A DNA stretch of 64,000 nucleotides from Vulcanisaeta thermophila. GTDB lineage: Archaea > Thermoproteota > Thermoprotei > Thermoproteales > Thermocladiaceae. This document shows, one piece after another, positions 54,499 through 63,356 of the stretch (positions are counted from its first letter, which is position 1; each line of letters opens with the position of its first letter). The notes below the pieces were generated by a model, which was not told the DNA's origin, did no database searches, and saw only the letters and a program-made list of their open reading frames with translations. The DNA lies in contig NZ_BCLI01000004.1 of NCBI RefSeq assembly GCF_001748385.1, positions 1-64,000 on the forward strand. The letters are read 5' to 3'. The translations under genes and the position numbers were made by a program.

Positions 54499-54909
54499 TT
54501 AGGGATCCGTTACTAATGAGTTATGCAATTCACTCACTAGTGAGTATATATACCATGATAGTAATACACCGAGTAGGAAGATACTAATGGGCCGTATATT
54601 AATGATTACTCCGCCGTACTGGATAACCGAGGGGATTGAAGCAAAGACGTACGTAATAATGAAGGCCTCCGCAATTATTAATGGTATTGAGAACACATGG
54701 CCACTAAGGGCACCCCTGAGGAATGAAATCAGTATGAGTGCAATAATGAGTATTATTAATTCACCACGCCCATAGGTTATGGGGAGTACCACGCCGTACC
54801 TAGTTACGTACAGGGAGAAGAAGTAGTAAAGGAGTAGTGAGAGTATTAGCAGTAGCGCATCTATTACTGCGTTTAATAACCCCCTCACCACCCTATCCCT
54901 GGGCTTCAT
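54499..54909 (-). CDS. Membrane protein of unknown function, 4 TM
   Basis: 136 residues with four predicted membrane helices and basic N-terminus (KPRDRVVR). Not recognised. Third gene of an operon of three small membrane proteins; its ATG overlaps the stop of the gene before it (ATGA at 54906-54909). Confidence 0.65.
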   Translation of the reverse strand: MKPRDRVVRGLLNAVIDALLLILSLLLYYFFSLYVTRYGVVLPITYGRGELIILIIALILISFLRGALSGHVFSIPLIIAEAFIITYVFASIPSVIQYGGVIINIRPISIFLLGVLLSWYIYSLVSELHNSLVTDP

Positions 54910-55235
54910 ACCCTAACACCCGTGGTTTCACTGACAATCCCCGGTATGGCTATGGTGACATTAACCAGGGTGCCAGGGGTTACCGGCACGACTAGGGATC
55001 CCGAGGTGAAGGGCCCCAGGGTAATGCCCCTACTGGTGTTGCCGTAACTCACGGTTATCACGAGGGTTAGGGGTAACTCATTGGTTACGTTAAGCACCAG
55101 GTAGTAATGACCATCCTCAAAGTATAGGTTGGCGTTCAACATATGGCTTAGGTTCCTTATGCTCATTACCGACATTACCAGCACCATTAGTGTTAGGATG
55201 AATGCGAGTATGCTCAGGGCTATGGCGACCCTCAA
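54906..55235 (-). CDS. Membrane-anchored extracytoplasmic protein, unknown
   Basis: 109 residues: one N-terminal membrane helix (about 4-26), then an external beta-domain with several N-X-S/T sequons (NVT, NTS, NVT) of the kind that decorates archaeal surface proteins. It resembles a single-pass subunit of a membrane complex. Middle gene of the three-gene operon. Confidence 0.65.
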   Translation of the reverse strand: MRVAIALSILAFILTLMVLVMSVMSIRNLSHMLNANLYFEDGHYYLVLNVTNELPLTLVITVSYGNTSRGITLGPFTSGSLVVPVTPGTLVNVTIAIPGIVSETTGVRV

Positions 55236-55239
55236 GCCC

Positions 55240-55503
55240 TCACCCCAGGGATTGCAATCCCCTCGTTATTAGTAATCCACCGACCCAGGCTATGATGGCT
55301 ATGAATGCGGTCTTGTACATTACGATGGTCAACACGTAGAGTATTGATTCGAGAGATGGTGGTTGTGGGTATGAAATCCCCTGTATTAATTCGGTGTATG
55401 CCAGGTAAACAGCGAACAGGAGCACCGCAACGCCAATGCTAATCATTGCAACACCAATCCTATGCCTGGTGGTTCCATGCTCGGCGGTGCCGTTACTACC
55501 CAT
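55240..55503 (-). CDS. Small membrane protein, 2 TM, unknown
   Basis: 87 residues with a polar N-terminus (GSNGTAEHGTTRHR) and two membrane helices joined by a short external loop. First gene of the operon; ATTAAGC (55526-55532) provides a leaderless TATA. Four bases separate it from the next gene. Confidence 0.65.
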   Translation of the reverse strand: MGSNGTAEHGTTRHRIGVAMISIGVAVLLFAVYLAYTELIQGISYPQPPSLESILYVLTIVMYKTAFIAIIAWVGGLLITRGLQSLG

Positions 55504-55542
55504 TAAGGTTTACTAGGCAATGGGGATAATTAAGCTTTTGAT

Positions 55543-55989
55543 TTAAACATCAACGACAAACCTAATGCGCCAGTAATTATTGGTCCTTGCGATTTCCATC
55601 ATGTTATACGTCATGGCCTTGACAATCAACCCCCTATAACCATGCTTATTAATGTCGTAGTGCTCACCACCAATGGAGGCTTTGAGCCTGTAGGGTCCAT
55701 TACCGATTATGGTTAATTCCCTGAAGTAATTACCGTAGGCAAACTTCCTACCATCAAACAGGTAAATCACCTCATCAATCCAATTAAAAAGAAGCTGCTC
55801 CAGGTCATCCCCCTCCACGTCAACGTCCACGTACTCCCTAGGCTCAACCCTACTAACGTAGTATGTCAGGTCGGCCACCCCCAGGGCCGCGTTCCTGAAG
55901 GCTTCTTCCAATGTGCATCCATAGGCTATTATTGAAATATCCGCTGTGTGCTCCCCATACTCATAGGGAATTGGTAATTCACAACCCAC
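55543..55989 (-). CDS. Archease
   Basis: Activator of the tRNA-splicing ligase RtcB (and of some RNA methyltransferases). The 148-residue protein has the canonical start [12 protein letters not shown] (metal-binding Asp), [32 protein letters not shown], and [12 protein letters not shown] near the end. Intron-containing tRNAs in this same window need this ligase system. GTG start at 55987-55989, TATA near 56007-56019 (minus strand). Confidence 0.94.
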   Translation of the reverse strand: MGCELPIPYEYGEHTADISIIAYGCTLEEAFRNAALGVADLTYYVSRVEPREYVDVDVEGDDLEQLLFNWIDEVIYLFDGRKFAYGNYFRELTIIGNGPYRLKASIGGEHYDINKHGYRGLIVKAMTYNMMEIARTNNYWRIRFVVDV

Positions 55990-56077
55990 GCCTAGACACC
56001 ATTGATGAGGTTAATAACGCTTTTCCCGTAGCCACCACTCCCTAGTGGCTTTTATATGAGTTAATTATTTTAAGAAT

Positions 56078-56458
56078 GTGGTATATATGCTAAGCACCGT
56101 AACCAGCATTTGCATGGTCCGCGTGGTCAGGGTGAACAGCGTGGCGGATATAAACAAGGTACTCACCGACCTTAAACCTGGGGAGTGCGCCCTGATACTT
56201 CATGGCAATGCCGCTATAGAACTTGATGGGGATGTACCAAGCGGTGTTAAGGTGGTTCACCTCAGGGGTTTTAGGGACATGACTGAGGTGGATTATGAAC
56301 TTGCCAGGGGAGGCAGGGTACTGTGCATCTCAAACAACGGCTTCGGCCTACTCAGCGAGTTCGCACTGGCGAGGTTGAGGTTCGTAATTGTGCCTAGCCA
56401 GCACGGGCAGCACGTGAGTAAGTTAATAGACATGCTACTTAACATACAACCCACATAA
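56078..56458 (+). CDS. Protein of unknown function
   Basis: 126 residues, alpha/beta, not recognised (VNSVADINKVLTDLKPGECALILHG...RVLCISNNGFGLLSE). The start is GTG 56078 or ATG 56087; TTTTATATGAG (56047-56057) is at leaderless distance. gatD follows 37 bp later in the same direction. Could be a small Rossmann-like fold. Confidence 0.6.
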   Translation: MVYMLSTVTSICMVRVVRVNSVADINKVLTDLKPGECALILHGNAAIELDGDVPSGVKVVHLRGFRDMTEVDYELARGGRVLCISNNGFGLLSEFALARLRFVIVPSQHGQHVSKLIDMLLNIQPT

Positions 56459-56495
56459 CCCACGGGACATGCGTGATGGGTAGGTTTATTAAGCC

Positions 56496-57851
56496 GTGGA
56501 TACCACGCAGCATGTGCTTAGGGAATTCATGAGTAAATTTGGCGTTAGGGAGTTCGACGTGGTAAGGTTGGTGCTCAGGGATGGTTCGGAGCTTGTTGGG
56601 GTTGTCCTGCCTAAGCCCGAGGTTGGTGATCCCAATGTTATGGTGGTTAAGCTCGATAATGGGTACAACGTGGGAATACACATAAGTAACATAGCCAAGC
56701 TCGAGGTTCAGGGACACGTGGAAAGCCCCATGGCATCCACGGTACCCATTGGCAAGTTCGTGAGGTCAGAGCCCACTGGCCTACCCAGGGTTAGGCTAGT
56801 GGCCACCGGCGGTACCATAATGTCCAAGGTGGACTACAGGACTGGGGCCGTATACCCGAGCTTTAGCCTCGAGGACCTGTACACCATGTACCCAGAGATT
56901 AAGGGCATTGCGGACCTGGAGCTCCTAAACCTAATGGCCATATTCAGTGAGGACATGACCCCAAGGAGGTGGTCCGAGATGGCAGAGGCGGTGTACAAGG
57001 CCTTCATGGAGGGTGTGGAGGGTGTCGTGGTACTTCACGGAACAGACACCATGCACTACTCCGCAGCCGCAATGTCCTTCGCAATAAGGAACCCACCTGG
57101 GCCCGTGGCATTCGTGGGCTCACAAAGAAGTAGTGATAGACCCTCGAGCGATGCCTTTGAGAACCTACTCGCAGCGGTCCTCGTGGCTGCGAGGGCCCCC
57201 TTCGCGGGCTCCGTCCTGGTGATGCACGCGGGGACCAGTGATGGCTTGATTGCGGTGCATAGGGGTACTAGGGTTAGGAAGATGCACACCTCAAGGCGCG
57301 ACACCTTCATCTCCATAAACAGCGAGCCCCTCGCCTACGTGGACATTAACAAACTGGAGATTAAGATGAACACCAGTGACTTCAGGGCCAGGGGCAAGCC
57401 TGAGGATACAACGCTCATGAATAAATTCGACGATAAGGTGGCCCTGGTTAAGTTCTACCCTGGAATGGACCCTGAAATACTCCACTTCCTCATAGACAGG
57501 GGCTACCACGGCATTGTGATAGAGGGCACGGGCTTTGGGCACGTAAGGGCTGAGCTCCTCGACCCAATAAAGAGGGCCATCGACTCGGGAATACCCGTGG
57601 TAATAACGAGCCAGACAATATTCGGCAGGGTAAACCTAAACGTCTACAGGAGGGGCGTGGAACTACTGAGACTAGGCGTCATACCGGGTGAGGACATGAT
57701 CCCCGAGGTGGCCTTCGTGAAGCTATCCTGGGTACTTGCGCAGACTAAGGATATGAATGAGGTGAGGAGGTTAATGTTGACACCCATAGACCACGAAATA
57801 AGCCCAAGGAGTGAGGTGAACACGTACATAAACAAGGTAAGTAATACATAA
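56496..57851 (+). CDS. gatD: Glutamyl-tRNA(Gln) amidotransferase subunit D
   Basis: Glutaminase subunit of the archaeal GatDE complex that converts Glu-tRNA(Gln) to Gln-tRNA(Gln). After an N-terminal beta-domain comes the asparaginase-like core: RLVATGGTIMSKVDY, VVVLHGTDTMHYSAAAMSF, FVGSQRSSDRPSSDA, MHAGTSDG and a C-terminal VVITSQTIFGRV. Length 451 is normal. The frame starts with GTG 56496; ATG 56529 (residue 12) is an alternative and is preceded by TTAGGGAA. GatE is not in this window. Confidence 0.93.
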   Translation: MDTTQHVLREFMSKFGVREFDVVRLVLRDGSELVGVVLPKPEVGDPNVMVVKLDNGYNVGIHISNIAKLEVQGHVESPMASTVPIGKFVRSEPTGLPRVRLVATGGTIMSKVDYRTGAVYPSFSLEDLYTMYPEIKGIADLELLNLMAIFSEDMTPRRWSEMAEAVYKAFMEGVEGVVVLHGTDTMHYSAAAMSFAIRNPPGPVAFVGSQRSSDRPSSDAFENLLAAVLVAARAPFAGSVLVMHAGTSDGLIAVHRGTRVRKMHTSRRDTFISINSEPLAYVDINKLEIKMNTSDFRARGKPEDTTLMNKFDDKVALVKFYPGMDPEILHFLIDRGYHGIVIEGTGFGHVRAELLDPIKRAIDSGIPVVITSQTIFGRVNLNVYRRGVELLRLGVIPGEDMIPEVAFVKLSWVLAQTKDMNEVRRLMLTPIDHEISPRSEVNTYINKVSNT

Positions 57852-57956
57852 ATAACCTATATATATGCATAGGTGAATCACATGCATAATACAACCATAA
57901 TATAAACCCTATATTTACAAAAATCTACTTAAATAAACCCAGTAGTGAAACATTTA

Positions 57957-58044
57957 GAGAAAAAGAGCCCAAACCTCTGCGTGCTCAAGCCATTCCATCG
58001 GCGTGCAAAACACGCCGATGGGGTGGCTGGGCACGCACGGGGGC
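57957..58044. ncRNA. Long imperfect hairpin: candidate structured RNA or sfsA terminator
   Basis: An 18-bp stem (57988-58005 with 58011-58028, two G-U pairs, loop CAAAA) sits on a 6-bp lower stem (GCGTGC 57979-57984 / GCACGC 58031-58036). A possible basal GCCC/GGGC pair flanks it (57967-57970, 58041-58044). On the plus strand a TATA-like ACTTAAATAAA (57927-57937) would start transcription near 57957. On the minus strand the hairpin follows the sfsA stop and precedes a T-run (57960-57964 complement), like a terminator. Both readings are open. Confidence 0.45.
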
Positions 58045-58063
58045 AAATCCTCCAATCCTCCTC

Positions 58064-58756
58064 CTAAACCATAATATCTATTAAACCCACAGGCCTAAGG
58101 TACCAATCCCTGTCTAACCTCATCTTAAATGCCAAAGCCCTAACGCCCCTACCCACGGCGTACGCGAATGCCCTCGCGAAGTGCGGATCCACCTCCTTAT
58201 TTGGCGCGAAGCATACGGTGTTATCTCTCAGTATTAGGAACACCACGTATGCCTCATAACCAGCCTCCAGAGCTTTCACCAACTCCTCCATGTGCCTTGC
58301 TCCTCTCTTGGTGGGTGCGTCGGGAAATAACGCGCAACCCCCTCTCTCCAGCGTTACCCCCTTAACCTCAACCATAGCCTCAGAACCCCCAGGACTCCTC
58401 AATAGTAGGTCGAGCCTGCCATTACCGAACCTGGGCTCGGTCCTTAGTACCTCGTAACCTGGGAGTATGTAGTTATTGGTTATGAGCCACTTAACAATGT
58501 GATTATGAATCGCCGAGTTAACAAGAACCAACTCACGGCCCAGGTCCACAGCCACCAGGTAATACCTAGTCTTACCTGTGTCCTTAACCTTAGCGTAGAA
58601 CCGAACACCAGGTCTTAGCAGTTCTGTTAGCCTGCCAGGGTCATGAATATGTATGGGCACCTCCTCACCATTCACAACGCCAATTCCCAAAAATCTATTA
58701 ACCCTCCTCACGAACACTCCCTGAACATCTGGTTCGCCGAGGTAATAACCCAACAT
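58064..58756 (-). CDS. sfsA: SfsA-family protein (sugar fermentation stimulation / nuclease fold)
   Basis: 230 residues of the SfsA family: FVRRVNRFL, HIHDPGRLTELL, NSAIHNHIVKWLI, then GRLDLLL...EVKGVTL, which is the PD-(D/E)XK-like catalytic pattern, FPDAPTKRGARHMEEL, and a C-terminal LRPVG. The family has a DNA-binding or nuclease fold; physiological role unsettled. Leaderless promoter around 58775-58788. Confidence 0.92.
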   Translation of the reverse strand: MLGYYLGEPDVQGVFVRRVNRFLGIGVVNGEEVPIHIHDPGRLTELLRPGVRFYAKVKDTGKTRYYLVAVDLGRELVLVNSAIHNHIVKWLITNNYILPGYEVLRTEPRFGNGRLDLLLRSPGGSEAMVEVKGVTLERGGCALFPDAPTKRGARHMEELVKALEAGYEAYVVFLILRDNTVCFAPNKEVDPHFARAFAYAVGRGVRALAFKMRLDRDWYLRPVGLIDIMV

Positions 58757-58811
58757 AAATCACCACCCACCTCCCTTTTTAATTTTAATAACTTAGGTGA
58801 TTGAGGTTAGG

Positions 58812-59573
58812 TCACACACCGTGTGTTAGGTAATCAACTCGGCCGCCATCCACGAGCAGGACCTGCCCCGTTATGTAGCGGGCATCATCACTTGCTAGGA
58901 AGAGCACTGCGCCCGCGATATCGCTTGGTACGCCTGTGGTGCTTAACATGGTCCTTGACCTAATGAGGGCCTTTGTCCTCTCTACATCCTCGGGGCTCCT
59001 CCCCGCCGTCGTCATGTCCGTTTCAACCCAACCAGGGGCTATGGCATTAACCCTTATTCCATACTTACCAAGTTCATAAGCCAACCTCTTGGTTAGTATT
59101 ATGACGGCTGACTTGGTTATTGCGTAGTACGTCGTCCCCTCGAGGGCCGTGCCAATGCCAGCATTGGAGGCTATGTTTATAATAACGCCCCTGGTCCTCC
59201 TCAACTGCGGCAGTGCCTCCAGCGTCGTGTATATTATGCCCTTAACATTGACCCTCCACATCATGTCGAACTTCCCCTCATCGTAATCCTCAAAGGGCAT
59301 TAGGTACATAACACCGGCATTATTGACCAGGATGCTCAAGTCACCAAGCCTCTCCCTAACCAACTCCACGGCCCTCCTCACCTCATCCCTATTGGAAACA
59401 TCGGCCCTAATGGCAAGTATGCCCAGTTTCTCGAGCTCCCTAGCCCTGTCCTCACTGCTCACGTAGGTGACGGCCACTCTGGCCCCCTCCCTTAGGAAGG
59501 CCTCCGCAATGGCCCTGCCAATTCCTCGGGTGCCTCCTGTCACCAGGACTACCCTCCCATCAAACCTACCCAT
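58812..59573 (-). CDS. Short-chain dehydrogenase/reductase
   Basis: 253-residue NAD(P)-dependent oxidoreductase. Cofactor motif TGGTRGIGRAIA (about 11-22), NNAGVMYL (about 86-93), catalytic Ser in NIASNAGIG, Tyr and Lys in YYAITKSA (about 153-160), and the C-terminal FLASDDARYITGQVLLVDGG. Looks like the FabG/3-oxoacyl-reductase or sugar-dehydrogenase group; substrate unknown. TATA CTTAAAAG at 59596-59603 (minus strand). Confidence 0.92.
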   Translation of the reverse strand: MGRFDGRVVLVTGGTRGIGRAIAEAFLREGARVAVTYVSSEDRARELEKLGILAIRADVSNRDEVRRAVELVRERLGDLSILVNNAGVMYLMPFEDYDEGKFDMMWRVNVKGIIYTTLEALPQLRRTRGVIINIASNAGIGTALEGTTYYAITKSAVIILTKRLAYELGKYGIRVNAIAPGWVETDMTTAGRSPEDVERTKALIRSRTMLSTTGVPSDIAGAVLFLASDDARYITGQVLLVDGGRVDYLTHGV

Positions 59574-59633
59574 CAGTGATGGCGGTTATGATCTCCTTAA
59601 AAGACTTATTTAGATGGGTTTTATTGCGGTTTT

Positions 59634-60371
59634 GTGGAGTTCATAGTGCCCATGGGTAGGTTATCACTGGGTGGTAGGGTGCTAACCAACGCGTTATTAT
59701 CAATTAGTAATAAGTACCTATTCGTAATGGGCATGGGGCCCGACGGTGATTACGAGGAGCACCTGATCGAGGTATCCAGCGGTGAGGCCGCTGGGATCAT
59801 TGAAGCGGGTATTGATTACTTAACCGAGTTGATGGGTGTGTTGGACTTGTTACTCGTGGGGTTGGGTCATGAATTGGGGGCTGAATTAACACTTAAATCA
59901 TTACCCCAGGACCCCATTCCACGCGTAATTAATTGGTTAAGCACCCATGAGGGTTACCTAAACACCCTCGGTAACGCCTGGAGGAGGCTACTTGACGGTG
60001 CGAGGATTGGTAGGGTTGATTATAGGCTTAGGGGTAGGGATGCTGTTTACGTAATATACAGCGGCAATAACATAACCCTAAACCTAGTGGCTGAGCCCGT
60101 GGTTAAGCCCCTCATTGAATTAACCACGTACACCGAGGGCAAGGCTACGGGTGTCGTTAGGGTTAGGGTTGGTGAGGATGTGGTGGCTAAGGTGGACCTA
60201 CGGTCATTCTCAGCCTTCACACTGCTCGCCCAGATAGATGACCAGGACCTGAGGAACCTACCCCCACAATTAAGCACCAAGCTGGGTGAGGCTTACCCCA
60301 TAATCATGGATCACGTTGGTAAGTTAATGGGTATTATCAGGGGGAGGCTGAGTTACGGTGAAAACACTTAA
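59634..60371 (+). CDS. Protein of unknown function
   Basis: 245 residues, soluble, not recognised. Starts with GTG 59634; CTTATTTAG (59605-59613) is at leaderless distance. The sequence alternates strand-rich segments (LFVMGMGPDGDYEEHLIEV, KATGVVRVRVGEDVVAKVDL) with helices. No Cys or nucleotide motif. The zinc-finger gene starts 24 bp downstream with its own TATA. Confidence 0.6.
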   Translation: MEFIVPMGRLSLGGRVLTNALLSISNKYLFVMGMGPDGDYEEHLIEVSSGEAAGIIEAGIDYLTELMGVLDLLLVGLGHELGAELTLKSLPQDPIPRVINWLSTHEGYLNTLGNAWRRLLDGARIGRVDYRLRGRDAVYVIYSGNNITLNLVAEPVVKPLIELTTYTEGKATGVVRVRVGEDVVAKVDLRSFSAFTLLAQIDDQDLRNLPPQLSTKLGEAYPIIMDHVGKLMGIIRGRLSYGENT

Positions 60372-60395
60372 ATTACCACCCCAAACCCCTGAGCC

Positions 60396-60788
60396 GTGGA
60401 GTCCCTAACCCTTAACCTGAGGCGTAAGGCCGAGGTTAAGGGTAAGTACGTGGACCTAACCATATACCTGGACTTCAACGGTAGGGAGTTCATAAGCGGT
60501 GTCATTAAGTGCCCCTTCACGGGCAGAGAGTTCAAGGTCTCGGTGGTTCCGCACACTGACCAGGTGAGGCCGGGTTTTGTCCAGTTACTAAATGGCTTCA
60601 ACGACCACGTTTTCAAGGTCAAGGACTACAGTAAATGGATTAGGGCGTCAGTGATTCCTGTGAGTGGTGGTTCATTCCACAGGCGTAAGTACTTTGTATG
60701 CGCCCAATGTGGTTTTAAGACCACGAGATTCGTAGACGCATTCCTCCACCTGATGAGGGCTCACGGATTCCTAGTAACCAAACCATAA
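60396..60788 (+). CDS. C2H2-type zinc-finger protein
   Basis: 130 residues. The N-terminal 90 residues form a beta-rich domain of unknown type with one Cys; the C-terminus carries a single classical C2H2-like finger, CAQCGFKTTRFVDAFLHLMRAHG, with two Cys and two His at finger spacing. GTG start at 60396, 26 bp after CACTTAAATT. Probably binds nucleic acid or protein; function unknown. Similar small single-finger proteins occur across the Crenarchaeota. Confidence 0.7.
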   Translation: MESLTLNLRRKAEVKGKYVDLTIYLDFNGREFISGVIKCPFTGREFKVSVVPHTDQVRPGFVQLLNGFNDHVFKVKDYSKWIRASVIPVSGGSFHRRKYFVCAQCGFKTTRFVDAFLHLMRAHGFLVTKP

Positions 60789-60827
60789 AAACAATGCATT
60801 TAAATTAATGAGCGCGCATACACATGG

Positions 60828-62183
60828 ATGGAACTGGGCGATAGAGTCAGGGACTTATTGATAAAATACGGTAAGATCTATGAGGAGAGGACCCCGAAGT
60901 CGAGGGAATTCCTCAATAGGGCCCGTAAGGTCCTCCCTGGGGGCACAACGTACCAAATTAGGTACTATAGACCGTACCCAGTATACATCACTAAAGCCCT
61001 TGGGACCAGGGTTTGGGACCTGGACGGTAACTCATACGTTGATTACTGGATGGGGCATGGAACCCACATCCTGGGGCACAGCCCTGACGTCGTGATTAAC
61101 GCAGTGGCGGAGGCCATGAGGGAGGGCACTCACCTGGGCTATGCCAATACCCTTGAAGTAGAGTATGCGGAGCTTCTCACTAGGGTGATTCCTAACGTGG
61201 ACATGGTGAGGTTCTCCAACAGCGGGACCGAGGCCAATATGTACGCCGTCAGGTTGGCCAGGGCCTACACGGGCCGTAGGTACATTGTCAAGATGGAGGG
61301 TGGTTGGCATGGTGGTTATGACGGGCTTCACGTGGGTGTCAACCCACCATTCGAGGGCCCAGAGAGCCTTGGCCTACCCGAGGAACACATAAAGTACACA
61401 CTGGTGGTCCCATTCAACGATCTAAACGCCCTCGAGACAGCCCTGAGAACCCATGACGTGGCTGCCGTGATAATGGAGCCCGTACTCGGATCGGGCGGTT
61501 GCATAACCCCCGAGCCCGGTTATTTAAAGGGCGTTAGGGAGCTTGTTGATAGGTACGGCTCATTACTAATACTTGATGAGGTAATCACGGGGTTTAGACT
61601 GGCCCTTGGTGGTGGTCAGGAGTTCTTTAACGTAAAGGCTGACATAGTAACCCTCGGGAAGATAGTGGGTGGTGGAATGCCGGGCGCCGGCGCCATAGCC
61701 TCTAGGCAGGAGATAATGGATTACCTGGACCAGATAAAAAGACCCAGCGCCAGGTCCCGCAGCTTCCACGGGGGCACATTCACGGGCAATAGGGTCACGC
61801 TAACCGCTGGTTACGCATTAATTAGTTACCTGAACCAGCACAGGTCCCTCTACGATGAATTCAATTCCCTATGGAACGACATAAGGAAGGACCTGGACAG
61901 GGCCTGTGAGGACCACGACAGGATCTGCTGGGTCACAGGGGCCGGGAGCATGGTTGGTATACACTTCACAAGGAGAAGGCCCACAAACGCCAGGATAGCA
62001 TTCATGGAGAGGATAAACGAGGAAATTTATGAATTGGCACACCTATACATGAGAGTCAACGGCATCCTCTACATGACCGAGCACATGCTCCACCTACTAC
62101 CATCCATGAAACACACGAGGGAGGAGGCGAGGCAACTCGTTGAATCCCTAGAAAACCTACTCAGCGAGGTCACTGGTAAGTAA
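60828..62183 (+). CDS. Class III aminotransferase, HemL (glutamate-1-semialdehyde aminomutase)-like
   Basis: 451-residue PLP enzyme. VLPGGTTYQIRYYRPYP start, DLDGNSYVDYWMGHGTHILGH, RFSNSGTEANMYAVRLAR, ILDEVITGFRLALGG, and Lys278 in TLGKIVGGGMPGAG as PLP lysine. The overall pattern is closest to HemL-type enzymes, but the divergent ends and the absence of hem genes nearby leave open another amino-donor reaction. Leaderless start (TTTAAATTAA about 26 bp upstream). Confidence 0.82.
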   Translation: MELGDRVRDLLIKYGKIYEERTPKSREFLNRARKVLPGGTTYQIRYYRPYPVYITKALGTRVWDLDGNSYVDYWMGHGTHILGHSPDVVINAVAEAMREGTHLGYANTLEVEYAELLTRVIPNVDMVRFSNSGTEANMYAVRLARAYTGRRYIVKMEGGWHGGYDGLHVGVNPPFEGPESLGLPEEHIKYTLVVPFNDLNALETALRTHDVAAVIMEPVLGSGGCITPEPGYLKGVRELVDRYGSLLILDEVITGFRLALGGGQEFFNVKADIVTLGKIVGGGMPGAGAIASRQEIMDYLDQIKRPSARSRSFHGGTFTGNRVTLTAGYALISYLNQHRSLYDEFNSLWNDIRKDLDRACEDHDRICWVTGAGSMVGIHFTRRRPTNARIAFMERINEEIYELAHLYMRVNGILYMTEHMLHLLPSMKHTREEARQLVESLENLLSEVTGK

Positions 62184-62298
62184 TCCCTCAACCACTTTAG
62201 GAATTTCCCAAATCATGACACCTGGAGTTTAAGTCCCCTCTCGATCCTTAGTGGGCTTGTATAATTCCCTCCCTCCACGGAAGGGTGAGTTTTGATTA

Positions 62299-62304
62299 TT
62301 AAAT
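62299..62304 (+). promoter_or_regulatory. TATA-like box upstream of the candidate RNA
   Basis: TTAAAT centred near 62302 points to a transcription start at about 62327, exactly where the stem described next begins. It is not used by any protein gene. Confidence 0.35.
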
Positions 62305-62326
62305 GTGTATGGTATAGCCGCGCCGG

Positions 62327-62371
62327 AGGTGCCCCTTTCACTGAGCCGTGGCCACGGCCCTCCGGGGCCCT
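62327..62371 (+). ncRNA. Candidate small structured RNA
   Basis: AGG(T)GCCCC (62327-62335) pairs with GGGGCCCT (62364-62371), 8 bp with one bulged T, enclosing a loop that holds the palindrome GCCGTGGCCACGGC (62345-62358) and a CTGA (62341-62344). It is followed by TTTATCCTTC. G+C is very high, as for structured RNA in a hyperthermophile with about 50 percent G+C. No C box or rRNA-like motif was recognised, so no class is assigned. Confidence 0.4.
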
Positions 62372-62449
62372 TTATCCTTCACCCTTCTGGTTTAAATTCC
62401 TTACATCCCCATACTAATGCTTTTAATTGGGTTTTTGGGTTTTGGGTTG

Positions 62450-63316
62450 ATGATTGTTTTGGTTACTGGTGTTAGCTCCTCGCCTGGGTTTAAAACGGCC
62501 CTCGAAATGAGGAAAGAGTTCACAGTAATCGGTACCTATAATGATCACCCCGTGAGCATTGAGGGTGTTGAGGTTGTTAAGGCAGACCTCACCAAGGAGC
62601 CTGGTGGGTTGGTTGATAATTACAGGCCTGATGTCATAATCCACATTGCGGGTATTGGCAATGTGGACCTGTGCGAGGAGGATCCTGGGCTTTGTTATAG
62701 GGTTAATACCGTGGCCACTCGTGAACTACTAAGGGCTGGTTATAGGGTTGGTGCCGCACTTTATTACCTATCCACGGACTACGTATTCGATGGCAATAGG
62801 GGCCTCTACACCGAGGATGACATCCCAAGGCCCATTAATTACTACGGCATGACCAAACTAATGGGTGAGGAGGCCGCGAGAGCCCTGGGCGCTGGCATAG
62901 TCAGGGTTGCCTGGATCTACGGTGTTGGCCCGGGCAGGGTTAATTTCGGGAAGACTGTGGTGGATAAGTTGAGCAGGGGTGAGGTGGTAACGGCAATTGT
63001 GGATCAATACTCATCACCAACACTCAATACGATAATTGGAATGGCGTTCTTAAGGCTCGTTAAGTCCAGATTTACGGGTGTTATTCACGTGGTTGGGCCC
63101 AGGATGAGTAGGTATGAGTTTGCGAGGGCCATAGCGAGGTACTTCGGGTTTAATGAGGATTTGATCAAGCCCATTAAGCTCTCTGACGTTAATTACAGGG
63201 CACCAAGGCCCAGGGACAGTAGCCTCTCCAATGTAAAGGCCGTGGAACTACTGGGTTTGCCTCTGAATGACATTAACTATGCCCTGGAATTATTCAAGAG
63301 GGACCTGGGTAGATAA
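62450..63316 (+). CDS. RmlD-like NAD(P)-dependent sugar-nucleotide reductase
   Basis: About 288 residues of the dTDP-4-dehydrorhamnose reductase (RmlD/MAT2B) branch of the extended SDRs: MIVLVTGVSS, IHIAGIGNVDLCEEDP, YLSTDYVFDGNRGLYTEDD (family signature), the YxxxK pair in YYGMTKLMGE, and VDQYSSPTLNT. The Gly-rich loop reads GVSSSPG instead of GxxGxxG. ATG 62450 is chosen because it gives the family start; a leaderless ATG at 62417, with TTTAAATT at 62391-62398, would add 11 hydrophobic residues. No other rhamnose genes are near. Confidence 0.82.
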   Translation: MIVLVTGVSSSPGFKTALEMRKEFTVIGTYNDHPVSIEGVEVVKADLTKEPGGLVDNYRPDVIIHIAGIGNVDLCEEDPGLCYRVNTVATRELLRAGYRVGAALYYLSTDYVFDGNRGLYTEDDIPRPINYYGMTKLMGEEAARALGAGIVRVAWIYGVGPGRVNFGKTVVDKLSRGEVVTAIVDQYSSPTLNTIIGMAFLRLVKSRFTGVIHVVGPRMSRYEFARAIARYFGFNEDLIKPIKLSDVNYRAPRPRDSSLSNVKAVELLGLPLNDINYALELFKRDLGR

Positions 63317-63356
63317 GTTTAAAACAATAATCACCTAAAGGGGCAGTTGGGACGCC

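Noticed and set aside
57957-58044. RNase P RNA (minimal type T) in the hairpin region
   Set aside because: None of the conserved RNase P core sequences (such as GAGGAAAGTC) is present.
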